A DNA stretch of 5,134 nt, taken from the NCBI GenBank assembly GCA_012842645.1, contig DUSJ01000003.1:1-5134 (forward strand). The letters are read 5' to 3'. Source of the DNA: Clostridiaceae bacterium (lineage in GTDB: Bacteria; Bacillota; Clostridia; DSM-8532). The translations under genes and the position numbers were made by a program. The notes beneath the pieces were generated by a model. It did no database searches. It was not told the origin of the DNA and worked only from the letters and a program-made list of their open reading frames with translations. Shown one piece after another: positions 1 through 5,134 of the stretch; positions within the stretch are counted from its first letter, which is position 1; each line of letters begins with the position of its first letter.

Positions 1-249
1 GGAAGAATAGACCGCGGCAAGACACCAATCCAGCACGGAGATCTGGGTACTGAAGAACCTTTTATTGGTCAGCCGTACCTGGTATGTGAGAAGACGGGAG
101 AAGGACATTATCGAAGTGAATGGCTTGATATATCCCAGAGTATGAAAAAAAGAGCATTGGAAGAGTTAGGACATCCCGCGGAAGGAACATCATACGGTCC
201 TTGGCTTGTCTACAGGTATGGCGGATGGTCTTGGACTGGCCCGCGATAA
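1..249 (+). CDS. C-terminal part of an unidentified protein (5' end outside window)
   Basis: Frame 1 is open from the first base to a TAA at 247-249, giving 82 residues. It is too short a tail to appear as an ORF with its own start, but it reads like real protein: motifs such as GQPYLVCEKTGEG and YGPWLVYRYGGWSW are rich in aromatic residues and glycine, as in many exported or beta-rich proteins. I do not recognise the family. There is no membrane segment, C-terminal sorting signal or catalytic motif in the visible part. The stop lies 14 bp before the ATG of the large secreted protein gene, with only a Shine-Dalgarno site between them, so the two are probably co-transcribed and perhaps functionally linked. 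That this is a gene is fairly secure from the open frame and the downstream spacing; its identity is unknown. Confidence 0.7.
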   Translation, partial: GRIDRGKTPIQHGDLGTEEPFIGQPYLVCEKTGEGHYRSEWLDISQSMKKRALEELGHPAEGTSYGPWLVYRYGGWSWTGPR

Positions 250-250
250 T

Positions 251-255
251 GGAGG
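251..255 (+). promoter_or_regulatory. Shine-Dalgarno site fixing the start of the large secreted protein
   Basis: GGAGG lies 8 bases upstream of the ATG at 264 and starts just after the TAA (247-249) of the preceding gene. It selects 264 over three alternatives: the far-upstream TTG at 201, which lies inside the preceding gene; the ATG at 249, which overlaps that stop as TAATG but has no Shine-Dalgarno site before it; and the ATG at 276, which is too far away. The TAATG overlap could still aid translational coupling. Confidence 0.85.
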
Positions 256-263
256 CAGAGAAT

Positions 264-3200
264 ATGTATAAAATAATGAGAATATTATCCTTAGCGTTTT
301 TGATATTTCTTTTTGCGATAGTATTGTCTTCATCATCTTTCGCCGGGAACAACGACAGCCAGCCCTCAGACGGATACGCGGGAAAAGGAGACGATAAATG
401 GAAGTATAACCTCAACTATTCTGGTATAAGAATATCAATATATTGGGCTCCTAATGAAGTTTCATTCAGCTCCGGTGAAGGTGTTATTCAAGTTGGAAAC
501 ACTGTTGATGTGTCCAAGACTGGTCCATGGGAAAAGGTAAAAGTATATACAGGATTTTCAATTTATGATTATATGAATAAAGACTCTATCGGAAAAGGTA
601 AATCATACGATTACATAACTTCAGATGATGAACCCTACGACTGGGTCGGCTACGGGGATAAGCCGGAAATAAGGAATATAGTCAACACCATGCCCGATGT
701 ATGGACAGGTACAAAAGCCCAATGGGATGAATGGTTTGAAGGACCCATTGACCCTGTCACTAAAGAAAAAGGGTACAAAAATATCCCTGACATTGCAAAA
801 CTCTGTGGTGCGGAAATAACAGCAGAAGATTTCAAAAACGGCATTCTAACCGAGCGGGGGTTCAGGTCTGAGCCAGGCGTTTACAAAATCTTTTTCGAGC
901 CTATTATATATCCAATCATGGATGGAGTTTGCGCAGCAATGACCCTTAGGGATCTTATCCGTTGGGAGGAAGCGTTCCAAAAAGGGGAGATAAGGACATC
1001 TGACGGGAAAGAACTCATTAACTGGATCACGCCCGTTTTTGTCTATACCGCCAACTCACAGTTCCTGATAGAAAATGAACCCGCCATATGCATGTACGGC
1101 AAAAACCGTAAGGACTATGAAAATGCATACAAAGAGACCAATTATCCATTATTCCAAAAGAACATGTCGATAGTGGATACATATAAAGTGGTATACAAGT
1201 CAGACGATATAGACGAAAGGCATGCCCAGCGAGCCGTGATAAAGGAACAACTCAATCCCCAGGGCGGGATCATATATAACTCCATGGGCGTAGGAGTGAT
1301 AACCCCCTTTAACGATAAGAAAGAAAATGATCCCGAGCCTGTGACCGAGATTAAACAGGAAGAGTCTTCCCTGGACATCTCTGTAAACGAAAATGCCTTC
1401 ATAAAGGCTTACCCGAGAGACAATGAAGCTTTTGACGTAATGAAAGGAATCCCTTCTGGTGAACCGGTCTATGCCCAGATTATCACCGACAGCTATATAT
1501 ACCGACTAAAAACCAATACCGTCAGCGGTTATACCACCACTACTGTAACAGTAGAATACCCTGACGGGGACGGGAATACCCAAACCACCAGGGTCCGTGT
1601 ATCACGCCCGTATTCATATACCGAGATCATATCATTTGAGTTATACGGAATAAAGGATGCCATCATCCGGAACAATGCCCTGCCGGGAAAAAAGGTAACA
1701 CTCACTCCCGGAGGGGGATATTCGACTCCTTCCTGTAATGTTACCCATGACCCTAATGATACATATACCTACCATGTATTGAGGACTCCCGATAAAACAA
1801 TAAAATTAACGGCTGCTGCCACCGAGAAAGAAATAATGGCTGCGGCGGAAGCGGCAGTTTCATATCCAACCGTGAGGAATGATAAGCTCATAATAAACGG
1901 CCAGGTAATACTTGATCCGTACACCGGATTATCATCAAATACAACTCCTCCCAAAACAGGCCGTGATGTGCTTTACGTCCCCAATATAGTCATCCCTGTA
2001 TCAACGGAAAACGGGACCTATGAGAGCAGCGGGACCATAACCTATGAAAGGGTATATTCATATAATCCCGAAAGCCAGCAGACATTAACCTTCAGTATTG
2101 ACAACATAAATCCCATAGTAGTTCATACTCCTGTCTGCGCAGGAATAAGCATATCAAGCGACGATGTTCATAACCAGAAAATGAATCCATCCAATACGGC
2201 CAGCGCTGTAATTTTGGGAAGACCTTTCACGGTGGATATCTCTAACAGCGGAACCCACAGGAATATCAAGGGCTATGGGAACAGGGATTACACCAAATAC
2301 ATAAAGGACCGGGAGATACGCTTTCCGTTCGATACATACCTTGGCACCGACATGACAGGAACCTATCTCAAGGCCAATACATGGTATTCTCTAAGCAGTC
2401 TTGGGTTCTCCAATTCGACAACCCGTATTGCCTTTTATACACCTGTCTGGGTCGACGAAGGCATATACAACGTGGAAATCCGAAACATAGCCATAAATGA
2501 TACCTCTAAGAAAAGCGAAAACAGAGCCAATCTCAACCCCATAAACACTGCGGCGTCTGCAAGCGGTACCGTAGAAATATCGGGCCGGGTGTTTGACTTT
2601 GCCATTACAGACATAAGCGATGTGGCATGGGAGCCGTTTTTCAGGAAAGCCCCGGGCAGCTATGAACACACAGGGAAGGTCTTTTACACGGGCCCCAATA
2701 ATATCGACGGAATCCCGGACAGCTCAAGGAAATATATCATGCCTGTGATGCCGGGGAAGAACGATGTAAAAGGGTATCAGCAGCGGGCTGTAAAACTCGG
2801 CTATACTATCAGGTTCGAGATAAAAACCATAGGAAATTATTATGATGAATTGGATTTCGTCCAGATAAAGCCGACCTTTGCCTTTGTGGACAAGGAAGGA
2901 AAGAACCGGCAGGAGGTGGACCTGTATTACTCCACGCCCAATAACCCGCTGGTCAGGATAGGAAGCACTGAAGATACTGAAATCCAGAAAATGAATCTGG
3001 ATTTCAGGTACAGGGGGATAAATCTTTCCGAGTTCACCAACACAGCCGAGGCAATTTACCGGTTAAGAGGAGGAATGGGCACATATACCCTCGAAAAATG
3101 GAAGGAAGCCTTCCCGAAATTGTCCCAGAACGGGGTAACCATATCGAAATATACTAAGATCCTGCTAAGCGAGCCGGTACGCAGCTTTATCGGGCCGGTC

Positions 3201-3578
3201 AGCGGTTTGCCAGCAGGAGTGGACAAATACAAGGCTTTTGCCTCGGTTCAGAAGTGGTACGGCGAGTACCGCCTGCCAGCCGATCTGCTTGTTGTTCCAA
3301 GGGGAACTGATTTATCGAAAGAAAGGAACCTTACCAGGAATTCTCCCGTATTCCTGAAGGATGGATATGTTATTGTAAATTTCAGGGATATTACTGTGAT
3401 CAACGATGACAATTTTGACAATCCAAGCCTGGGGTATACCGGCAAGACAGGCGATGGCTGGGTACTGGAGGGTTACGACCTTGACCAGGGAGGCTGGCAG
3501 CTGTTAACCGGAGATATCGTAGCCTATTATGTTGACAGGAGCGCTTCGGACGATTACATCGGTACAGGAACTCATTAA
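264..3578 (+). CDS. Large secreted protein of unknown function, DUF5704-like
   Basis: The 1104-residue product begins with a clear signal peptide: Lys/Arg near the N-terminus, a hydrophobic core at about residues 7-21, and probable cleavage after SFA at residue 27. It should therefore be exported. No later membrane helix, LPXTG motif, SLH repeat or lipobox is visible, so the mature protein is either released or held by a partner. Visible blocks are an N-terminal region with SGIRISIYWAP (53-63); an acidic linker at about 350-369; a Thr-rich segment (about 420-440) inside a beta-rich region; a block with HTPV (621-624), GYGNRDY (670-676) and PVWVDEGIYNVEIRN (from 727); a block starting RVFDFAITDISD (from 775); and a C-terminal block with QKWYGEYRLP (996-1005) and TGDIVAYYVDR near the end. 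From memory, this order resembles DUF5704 and 'Athe_2463 domain' proteins of Clostridia and Paenibacillus; I could not verify this. No enzymatic motif is recognisable, and an adhesive, structural or ligand-binding role is only a guess. It probably shares an operon with the gene ending at 249. Confidence 0.88.
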   Translation: MYKIMRILSLAFLIFLFAIVLSSSSFAGNNDSQPSDGYAGKGDDKWKYNLNYSGIRISIYWAPNEVSFSSGEGVIQVGNTVDVSKTGPWEKVKVYTGFSIYDYMNKDSIGKGKSYDYITSDDEPYDWVGYGDKPEIRNIVNTMPDVWTGTKAQWDEWFEGPIDPVTKEKGYKNIPDIAKLCGAEITAEDFKNGILTERGFRSEPGVYKIFFEPIIYPIMDGVCAAMTLRDLIRWEEAFQKGEIRTSDGKELINWITPVFVYTANSQFLIENEPAICMYGKNRKDYENAYKETNYPLFQKNMSIVDTYKVVYKSDDIDERHAQRAVIKEQLNPQGGIIYNSMGVGVITPFNDKKENDPEPVTEIKQEESSLDISVNENAFIKAYPRDNEAFDVMKGIPSGEPVYAQIITDSYIYRLKTNTVSGYTTTTVTVEYPDGDGNTQTTRVRVSRPYSYTEIISFELYGIKDAIIRNNALPGKKVTLTPGGGYSTPSCNVTHDPNDTYTYHVLRTPDKTIKLTAAATEKEIMAAAEAAVSYPTVRNDKLIINGQVILDPYTGLSSNTTPPKTGRDVLYVPNIVIPVSTENGTYESSGTITYERVYSYNPESQQTLTFSIDNINPIVVHTPVCAGISISSDDVHNQKMNPSNTASAVILGRPFTVDISNSGTHRNIKGYGNRDYTKYIKDREIRFPFDTYLGTDMTGTYLKANTWYSLSSLGFSNSTTRIAFYTPVWVDEGIYNVEIRNIAINDTSKKSENRANLNPINTAASASGTVEISGRVFDFAITDISDVAWEPFFRKAPGSYEHTGKVFYTGPNNIDGIPDSSRKYIMPVMPGKNDVKGYQQRAVKLGYTIRFEIKTIGNYYDELDFVQIKPTFAFVDKEGKNRQEVDLYYSTPNNPLVRIGSTEDTEIQKMNLDFRYRGINLSEFTNTAEAIYRLRGGMGTYTLEKWKEAFPKLSQNGVTISKYTKILLSEPVRSFIGPVSGLPAGVDKYKAFASVQKWYGEYRLPADLLVVPRGTDLSKERNLTRNSPVFLKDGYVIVNFRDITVINDDNFDNPSLGYTGKTGDGWVLEGYDLDQGGWQLLTGDIVAYYVDRSASDDYIGTGTH

Positions 3579-3591
3579 CCTGCAGTTACCT

Positions 3592-3637
3592 GTCCCCGTT
3601 ACTCAAAATGAGTAAAAACCTCCGTCCCCGATACTCA
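3592..3637. repeat. Small intergenic repeat element with direct and inverted repeats
   Basis: Two 14-base copies, GTCCCCGTTACTCA (3592-3605) and GTCCCCGATACTCA (3624-3637), differ at one base and lie 32 bases apart in the same direction. Between them, TGAGTAA (3609-3615) is the exact reverse complement of TTACTCA (3599-3605), with an AAA loop. Its first six bases can also pair with TACTCA at 3632-3637, so two mutually exclusive hairpins are possible. No T-run follows on either strand, so it does not look like a standard intrinsic terminator, although it sits between two converging genes. The right copy includes the hisE stop codon (TGA on the minus strand, 3637-3635). I recall similar GTCCCCGTTACTC-type motifs as dispersed intergenic repeats in Firmicutes, possibly REP or MITE-like; that is unverified. 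Confidence 0.6.
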
Positions 3638-3925
3638 TTTGCGGCGGGTTTCGAGTTCCTGGCATATGTCGTCCCAGGTAAGACCCTGGTTGACCAGGAG
3701 AACCGTGAGGTGGTAGATCAGGTCGGCAACCTCGTACCGGATTTCGCCGGGGTTGTTGTTTTTAGCGGCTATGATTACTTCGGCCGCTTCTTCCCCGACC
3801 TTTTTGCAGATTTTATCAATTCCTTTTTCAAAAAGGTAATTGGTGTAGGAACCTTCCTTCGGGTTAACCTTCCTGTCGGAAATTACATCATAGATTTCCT
3901 GAAAAACATCAAACTTCGCGCTCAT
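3635..3925 (-). CDS. hisE: Phosphoribosyl-ATP pyrophosphatase (histidine biosynthesis, step 2)
   Basis: HisE hydrolyses phosphoribosyl-ATP to phosphoribosyl-AMP and pyrophosphate in the cytoplasm. The 96-residue product has the typical length of a stand-alone HisE, an all-alpha protein of the MazG-like NTP pyrophosphatase superfamily. It carries the family signature PKEGSYTNYLFEKGIDKI (22-39), followed by KKVGEEAAEVIIAAK, with acidic metal ligands in the ExxE pair (E46, E49) and the ExxD pair (E65, D68), then the DLIYHLTVLL helix. The ATG at 3925 is chosen because AGGAAGG (3940-3934) lies 8 bases before it; an upstream in-frame ATG at 3994 lies well inside hisI and would add 23 unrelated residues. 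The gene starts 4 bases after the hisI stop, so the two are co-transcribed and probably translationally coupled. Its TGA coincides with the edge of the repeat element at 3592-3637. Confidence 0.96.
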   Translation of the reverse strand: MSAKFDVFQEIYDVISDRKVNPKEGSYTNYLFEKGIDKICKKVGEEAAEVIIAAKNNNPGEIRYEVADLIYHLTVLLVNQGLTWDDICQELETRRK

Positions 3926-3929
3926 TCTT

Positions 3930-4271
3930 CTATCCTTCCTGTCCGTCAAGTTTTCTGTAAAAGCATGTGCGGTTCCCTGTATGGCAGGCCGCACCCTGCT
4001 GTATCACGCGGGCCAGCAAAGTATCCCCGTCGCAGTCTATCGCAATGGAAACGAGCCTTTGGTAATGGCCTGACGTCTCGCCCTTCACCCACAGGCTTTT
4101 GCGGCTCCTGCTGTAATAGGTCATCCGCCTGGTCTCAAGGGTCAGCCTGAGGGCTTCTTCGTTCATCCAGGCCATCATAAGCACGTCCCCGTTTTCGTCA
4201 TCCTGGGTGATGACCGGCACAAGACCTTTTTCATTATATACGACAGAGTCCATGAATGATTGGATATCCAT
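3930..4271 (-). CDS. hisI: Phosphoribosyl-AMP cyclohydrolase (histidine biosynthesis, step 3)
   Basis: HisI opens the adenine ring of phosphoribosyl-AMP to give ProFAR, using the product of HisE. The 113-residue protein is a single-domain HisI, not the fused HisIE of enterobacteria. Signatures are LMMAWMN (31-37), the substrate-binding run [20 protein letters not shown] (52-71), and DCDGD (79-83), which supplies the Asp metal ligands (D79, D81, D83) and one Cys. C80, C96 and C103 (in ACHTGNRTC) match the three zinc-binding cysteines of the family. All expected key residues are present, so it should be active. The ATG at 4271 is preceded by AGGAGAG (4283-4277, 5-base gap); an in-frame ATG at 4307 has no Shine-Dalgarno site and overlaps the predicted -10 element. 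hisE follows after 4 bases. No other his gene is in the window, and the neighbour upstream is divergent. Confidence 0.97.
   Translation of the reverse strand: MDIQSFMDSVVYNEKGLVPVITQDDENGDVLMMAWMNEEALRLTLETRRMTYYSRSRKSLWVKGETSGHYQRLVSIAIDCDGDTLLARVIQQGAACHTGNRTCFYRKLDGQEG
3934..3940 (-). promoter_or_regulatory. Shine-Dalgarno site of hisE, just after the hisI stop region
   Basis: On the minus strand AGGAAGG lies 8 bases before the hisE ATG (3925-3923). It lies inside the last codons of hisI, just ahead of the hisI TAG (3932-3930), an arrangement that favours coupled translation of the two enzymes. Confidence 0.8.
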
Positions 4272-4276
4272 CCGAT

Positions 4277-4283
4277 CTCTCCT
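4277..4283 (-). promoter_or_regulatory. Shine-Dalgarno site fixing the hisI start
   Basis: AGGAGAG on the minus strand, 5 bases before the ATG at 4271. It selects that ATG over the in-frame ATG at 4307, which lies at the predicted promoter -10 element. Confidence 0.8.
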
Positions 4284-4308
4284 GTTTTCCGTTTGTCTGG
4301 TTTTCATT

Positions 4309-4337
4309 ATTATATCAAAACATTACCCAGGTTTTAA
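4309..4337 (-). promoter_or_regulatory. Predicted promoter of hisI-hisE
   Basis: On the minus strand a perfect -10 hexamer TATAAT (4314-4309) carries the extended -10 TG (TGATATAAT, 4317-4309). A -35-like TTAAAA (4337-4332, 4 of 6 consensus bases) lies 17 bases upstream. Transcription would start near 4302, leaving a leader of about 30 bases that contains the hisI Shine-Dalgarno site. That is too short for a T-box or attenuator, so no leader-mediated histidine control is visible. The extended -10 makes this a strong candidate. Confidence 0.7.
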
Positions 4338-4355
4338 TACTTTCCTCGTTTTTGC

Positions 4356-4384
4356 TTGTCCCTGCCTGGCATTTAAACTATAAT
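4356..4384 (+). promoter_or_regulatory. Predicted promoter of the metallophosphoesterase gene
   Basis: A perfect -10 hexamer TATAAT (4379-4384) is preceded, with an ideal 17-base spacer, by TTGTCC (4356-4361, 4 of 6 bases matching the -35 consensus). Transcription would start near 4391, giving a leader of about 43 bases. The -35 faces away from that of the divergent hisI promoter, with 18 bases between the two hexamers. A small palindrome TGCC-T-GGCA (4363-4371) lies in the spacer; it might be an operator, but it is too short to claim. Confidence 0.7.
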
Positions 4385-4424
4385 TAGAATTACTCCCGTC
4401 ATTTTTCGCGGGGACTTGAAAAGC

Positions 4425-4430
4425 GGAGGA
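4425..4430 (+). promoter_or_regulatory. Shine-Dalgarno site fixing the metallophosphoesterase start
   Basis: GGAGGA precedes the ATG at 4434 with a short gap (4 bases from GGAGG). The upstream in-frame TTG at 4416 would place this site inside the coding region and has no ribosome site of its own, so the ATG is preferred. Confidence 0.75.
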
Positions 4431-4433
4431 AAA

Positions 4434-5039
4434 ATGCGGTTACTCTTAGTCGCCGATACTGAAAGCAAATATATCTGGGATCATTTTGACCCTGAGCGTT
4501 TCGAAGGCATTGACCTGGTCATCTCGTGCGGGGATCTGAAAAGCGATTATCTCTCGTTTATTGCCACAATGATAAGCGCCCCTGTTTTTTACGTCCACGG
4601 AAACCATGATACAAACTATGAAACCAACCCTCCGGGAGGATGCGACAACATAGAGGACAAGATTGTAACCTTCAATGGCCTGCGTATCCTTGGGCTCGGC
4701 GGCTCCATCCAGTACAGCAGAAACCCGCTTTACTCCGTTCCTCCTTACCAGTATACCGAAAAGCAGATGGAAAAAAGAATCCGTAAGTTATGGTTCAAGC
4801 TGAAGCGCAGCAAGGGATTCGATATCCTTGTCACCCACGCGCCTCCTTACGGGGTCGGCGACGGCAATGATCTGTGCCATACAGGGTTCAAGGCGTTTCT
4901 GCCCCTTCTGGACAAGTTTAAGCCGAAATACATGTTCCACGGCCATATGCACCTGAACTACGGCCGCGGAAAACGTATCTACGAATACAACGGCACCACC
5001 ATTATTGACGCTTACGGGTATTATATCATCGATATATGA
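4434..5039 (+). CDS. Calcineurin-like metallophosphoesterase, substrate unknown
   Basis: The 201-residue product is a compact cytoplasmic protein with no signal peptide or membrane segment. It shows the ordered motifs of the calcineurin-like phosphoesterase fold: VADTE (6-10), CGDLKSD (32-38), GNHD (56-59), THAPP (134-138) and GHMH (170-173). These provide a dinuclear metal site: D8, D34, N57, H135, H171 and H173, with H58 as the usual catalytic histidine. In the first motif the usual D-x-H reads D8-T-E10, so a histidine ligand is replaced by glutamate. From memory, similar proteins with D-x-E occur in Clostridia, so this may be a subfamily trait rather than a defect. The family cleaves phosphomono- or phosphodiesters; the substrate cannot be told from sequence. 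The gene has its own promoter, is divergent from hisI-hisE, and converges with the partial gene at the right edge, so context gives no functional clue. Confidence 0.92.
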   Translation: MRLLLVADTESKYIWDHFDPERFEGIDLVISCGDLKSDYLSFIATMISAPVFYVHGNHDTNYETNPPGGCDNIEDKIVTFNGLRILGLGGSIQYSRNPLYSVPPYQYTEKQMEKRIRKLWFKLKRSKGFDILVTHAPPYGVGDGNDLCHTGFKAFLPLLDKFKPKYMFHGHMHLNYGRGKRIYEYNGTTIIDAYGYYIIDI

Positions 5040-5041
5040 TC

Positions 5042-5054
5042 AGGGCGCTGCCCT
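5042..5054. terminator. Small GC-rich hairpin between converging genes, possible weak terminator
   Basis: AGGGC (5042-5046), loop GCT, GCCCT (5050-5054) forms a perfect 5-bp stem 2 bases after the metallophosphoesterase stop. Neither strand has a proper T-run after it: the plus strand continues AAACAATCTTT. Its position between converging stop codons suits a shared terminator, but it is short. The right arm overlaps the stop codon of the minus-strand partial gene. Confidence 0.35.
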
Positions 5055-5134
5055 AAACAATCTTTCCAGCCGACAGGCTGCTACCGGCATTGTACTTGCT
5101 GAGATCGGGAATTTCCCCGACAACTCCTTCAACA
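5053..5134 (-). CDS. Probable C-terminal end of a convergent gene (5' end outside window)
   Basis: On the minus strand one frame is open from the window edge to a TAG at 5055-5053, giving 26 residues that include VVGEIPDLSKYNAGSSLSAG. The composition looks like a normal protein C-terminus, and a gene ending just after the metallophosphoesterase stop would be the usual convergent arrangement. The evidence is thin: the stretch is only 81 bases, and one plus-strand frame (from 5041) is also open to the edge, though it has no ATG. I do not recognise the family. Confidence 0.45.
   Translation of the reverse strand, partial: VEGVVGEIPDLSKYNAGSSLSAGKIV

Noticed and set aside
201..263. N-terminal extension of the large protein from a TTG at 201
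   Set aside because: It overlaps the preceding gene and would bury the signal peptide behind 21 residues. The GGAGG at 251-255 points to the ATG at 264.
62..415. 117-residue minus-strand open frame across the start of the large gene
   Set aside because: It is antisense to the upstream gene tail and the signal peptide region of the secreted protein, has no ribosome site and looks like a shadow frame.
3599..3615. Intrinsic terminator for the large gene or for hisE
   Set aside because: The 7-bp stem is AT-rich, with a 3-base loop and no T-run on either side in the right direction. It is better described as part of a repeat element.
3926..3994. Longer hisE from an ATG at 3994
   Set aside because: The added 23 residues lie wholly within the conserved hisI 3' coding sequence in another frame. 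The AGGAAGG site supports the start at 3925.
3608..4150. 180-residue plus-strand open frame opposite hisE and hisI
   Set aside because: It is antisense to two genes with complete, recognisable HisE and HisI motifs. It has no good ribosome site, and its translation resembles no protein.
4272..4307. Longer hisI from the ATG at 4307
   Set aside because: It has no Shine-Dalgarno site, the extra 12 residues are not typical of HisI, and the ATG falls at the predicted -10 element, so it would probably not be transcribed.
4391..4433. Riboswitch or T-box leader before the metallophosphoesterase
   Set aside because: The leader is only about 43 bases, with no recognisable conserved element or terminator hairpin.

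Overview
The window looks like chromosomal DNA from a Gram-positive bacterium of the Clostridia (Firmicutes). The reasons are strong purine-rich Shine-Dalgarno sites, a very large secreted protein built like the DUF5704-type proteins I remember from Clostridia and Paenibacillus, separate adjacent hisI and hisE genes, and a small metallophosphoesterase of a type I associate with Clostridia. Composition is moderate in GC, and the first half of the large gene looks AT-richer by eye. The taxonomic call is inference, not a search result.

Layout, left to right. (1) Positions 1-249, plus strand: the last 82 codons of an unidentified gene. (2) Positions 264-3578, plus strand: a 1104-residue exported protein of unknown function, starting 14 bp after gene 1 and probably in its operon. 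(3) Positions 3579-3637: a short convergent gap holding a repeat-rich element whose edge coincides with the hisE stop codon. (4) Positions 3635-4271, minus strand: hisI then hisE, the second and third steps of histidine biosynthesis, as a two-gene unit with its own promoter and no other his gene in view. (5) Positions 4272-4433: a divergent intergenic region with two back-to-back sigma-A-type promoters. (6) Positions 4434-5039, plus strand: a metallophosphoesterase. (7) Positions 5053-5134, minus strand: probably the C-terminal end of a convergent gene, with a small GC hairpin at the junction.

The genes do not form one pathway. HisI and HisE act in succession on phosphoribosyl-ATP and phosphoribosyl-AMP. 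The metallophosphoesterase shares only the promoter region with them. The large secreted protein and its upstream partner form a separate, functionally unknown unit and are the main uncharacterised content here. I see no tRNA, rRNA, CRISPR array, transposase or phage gene. No stretch above 300 bases lacks a gene.
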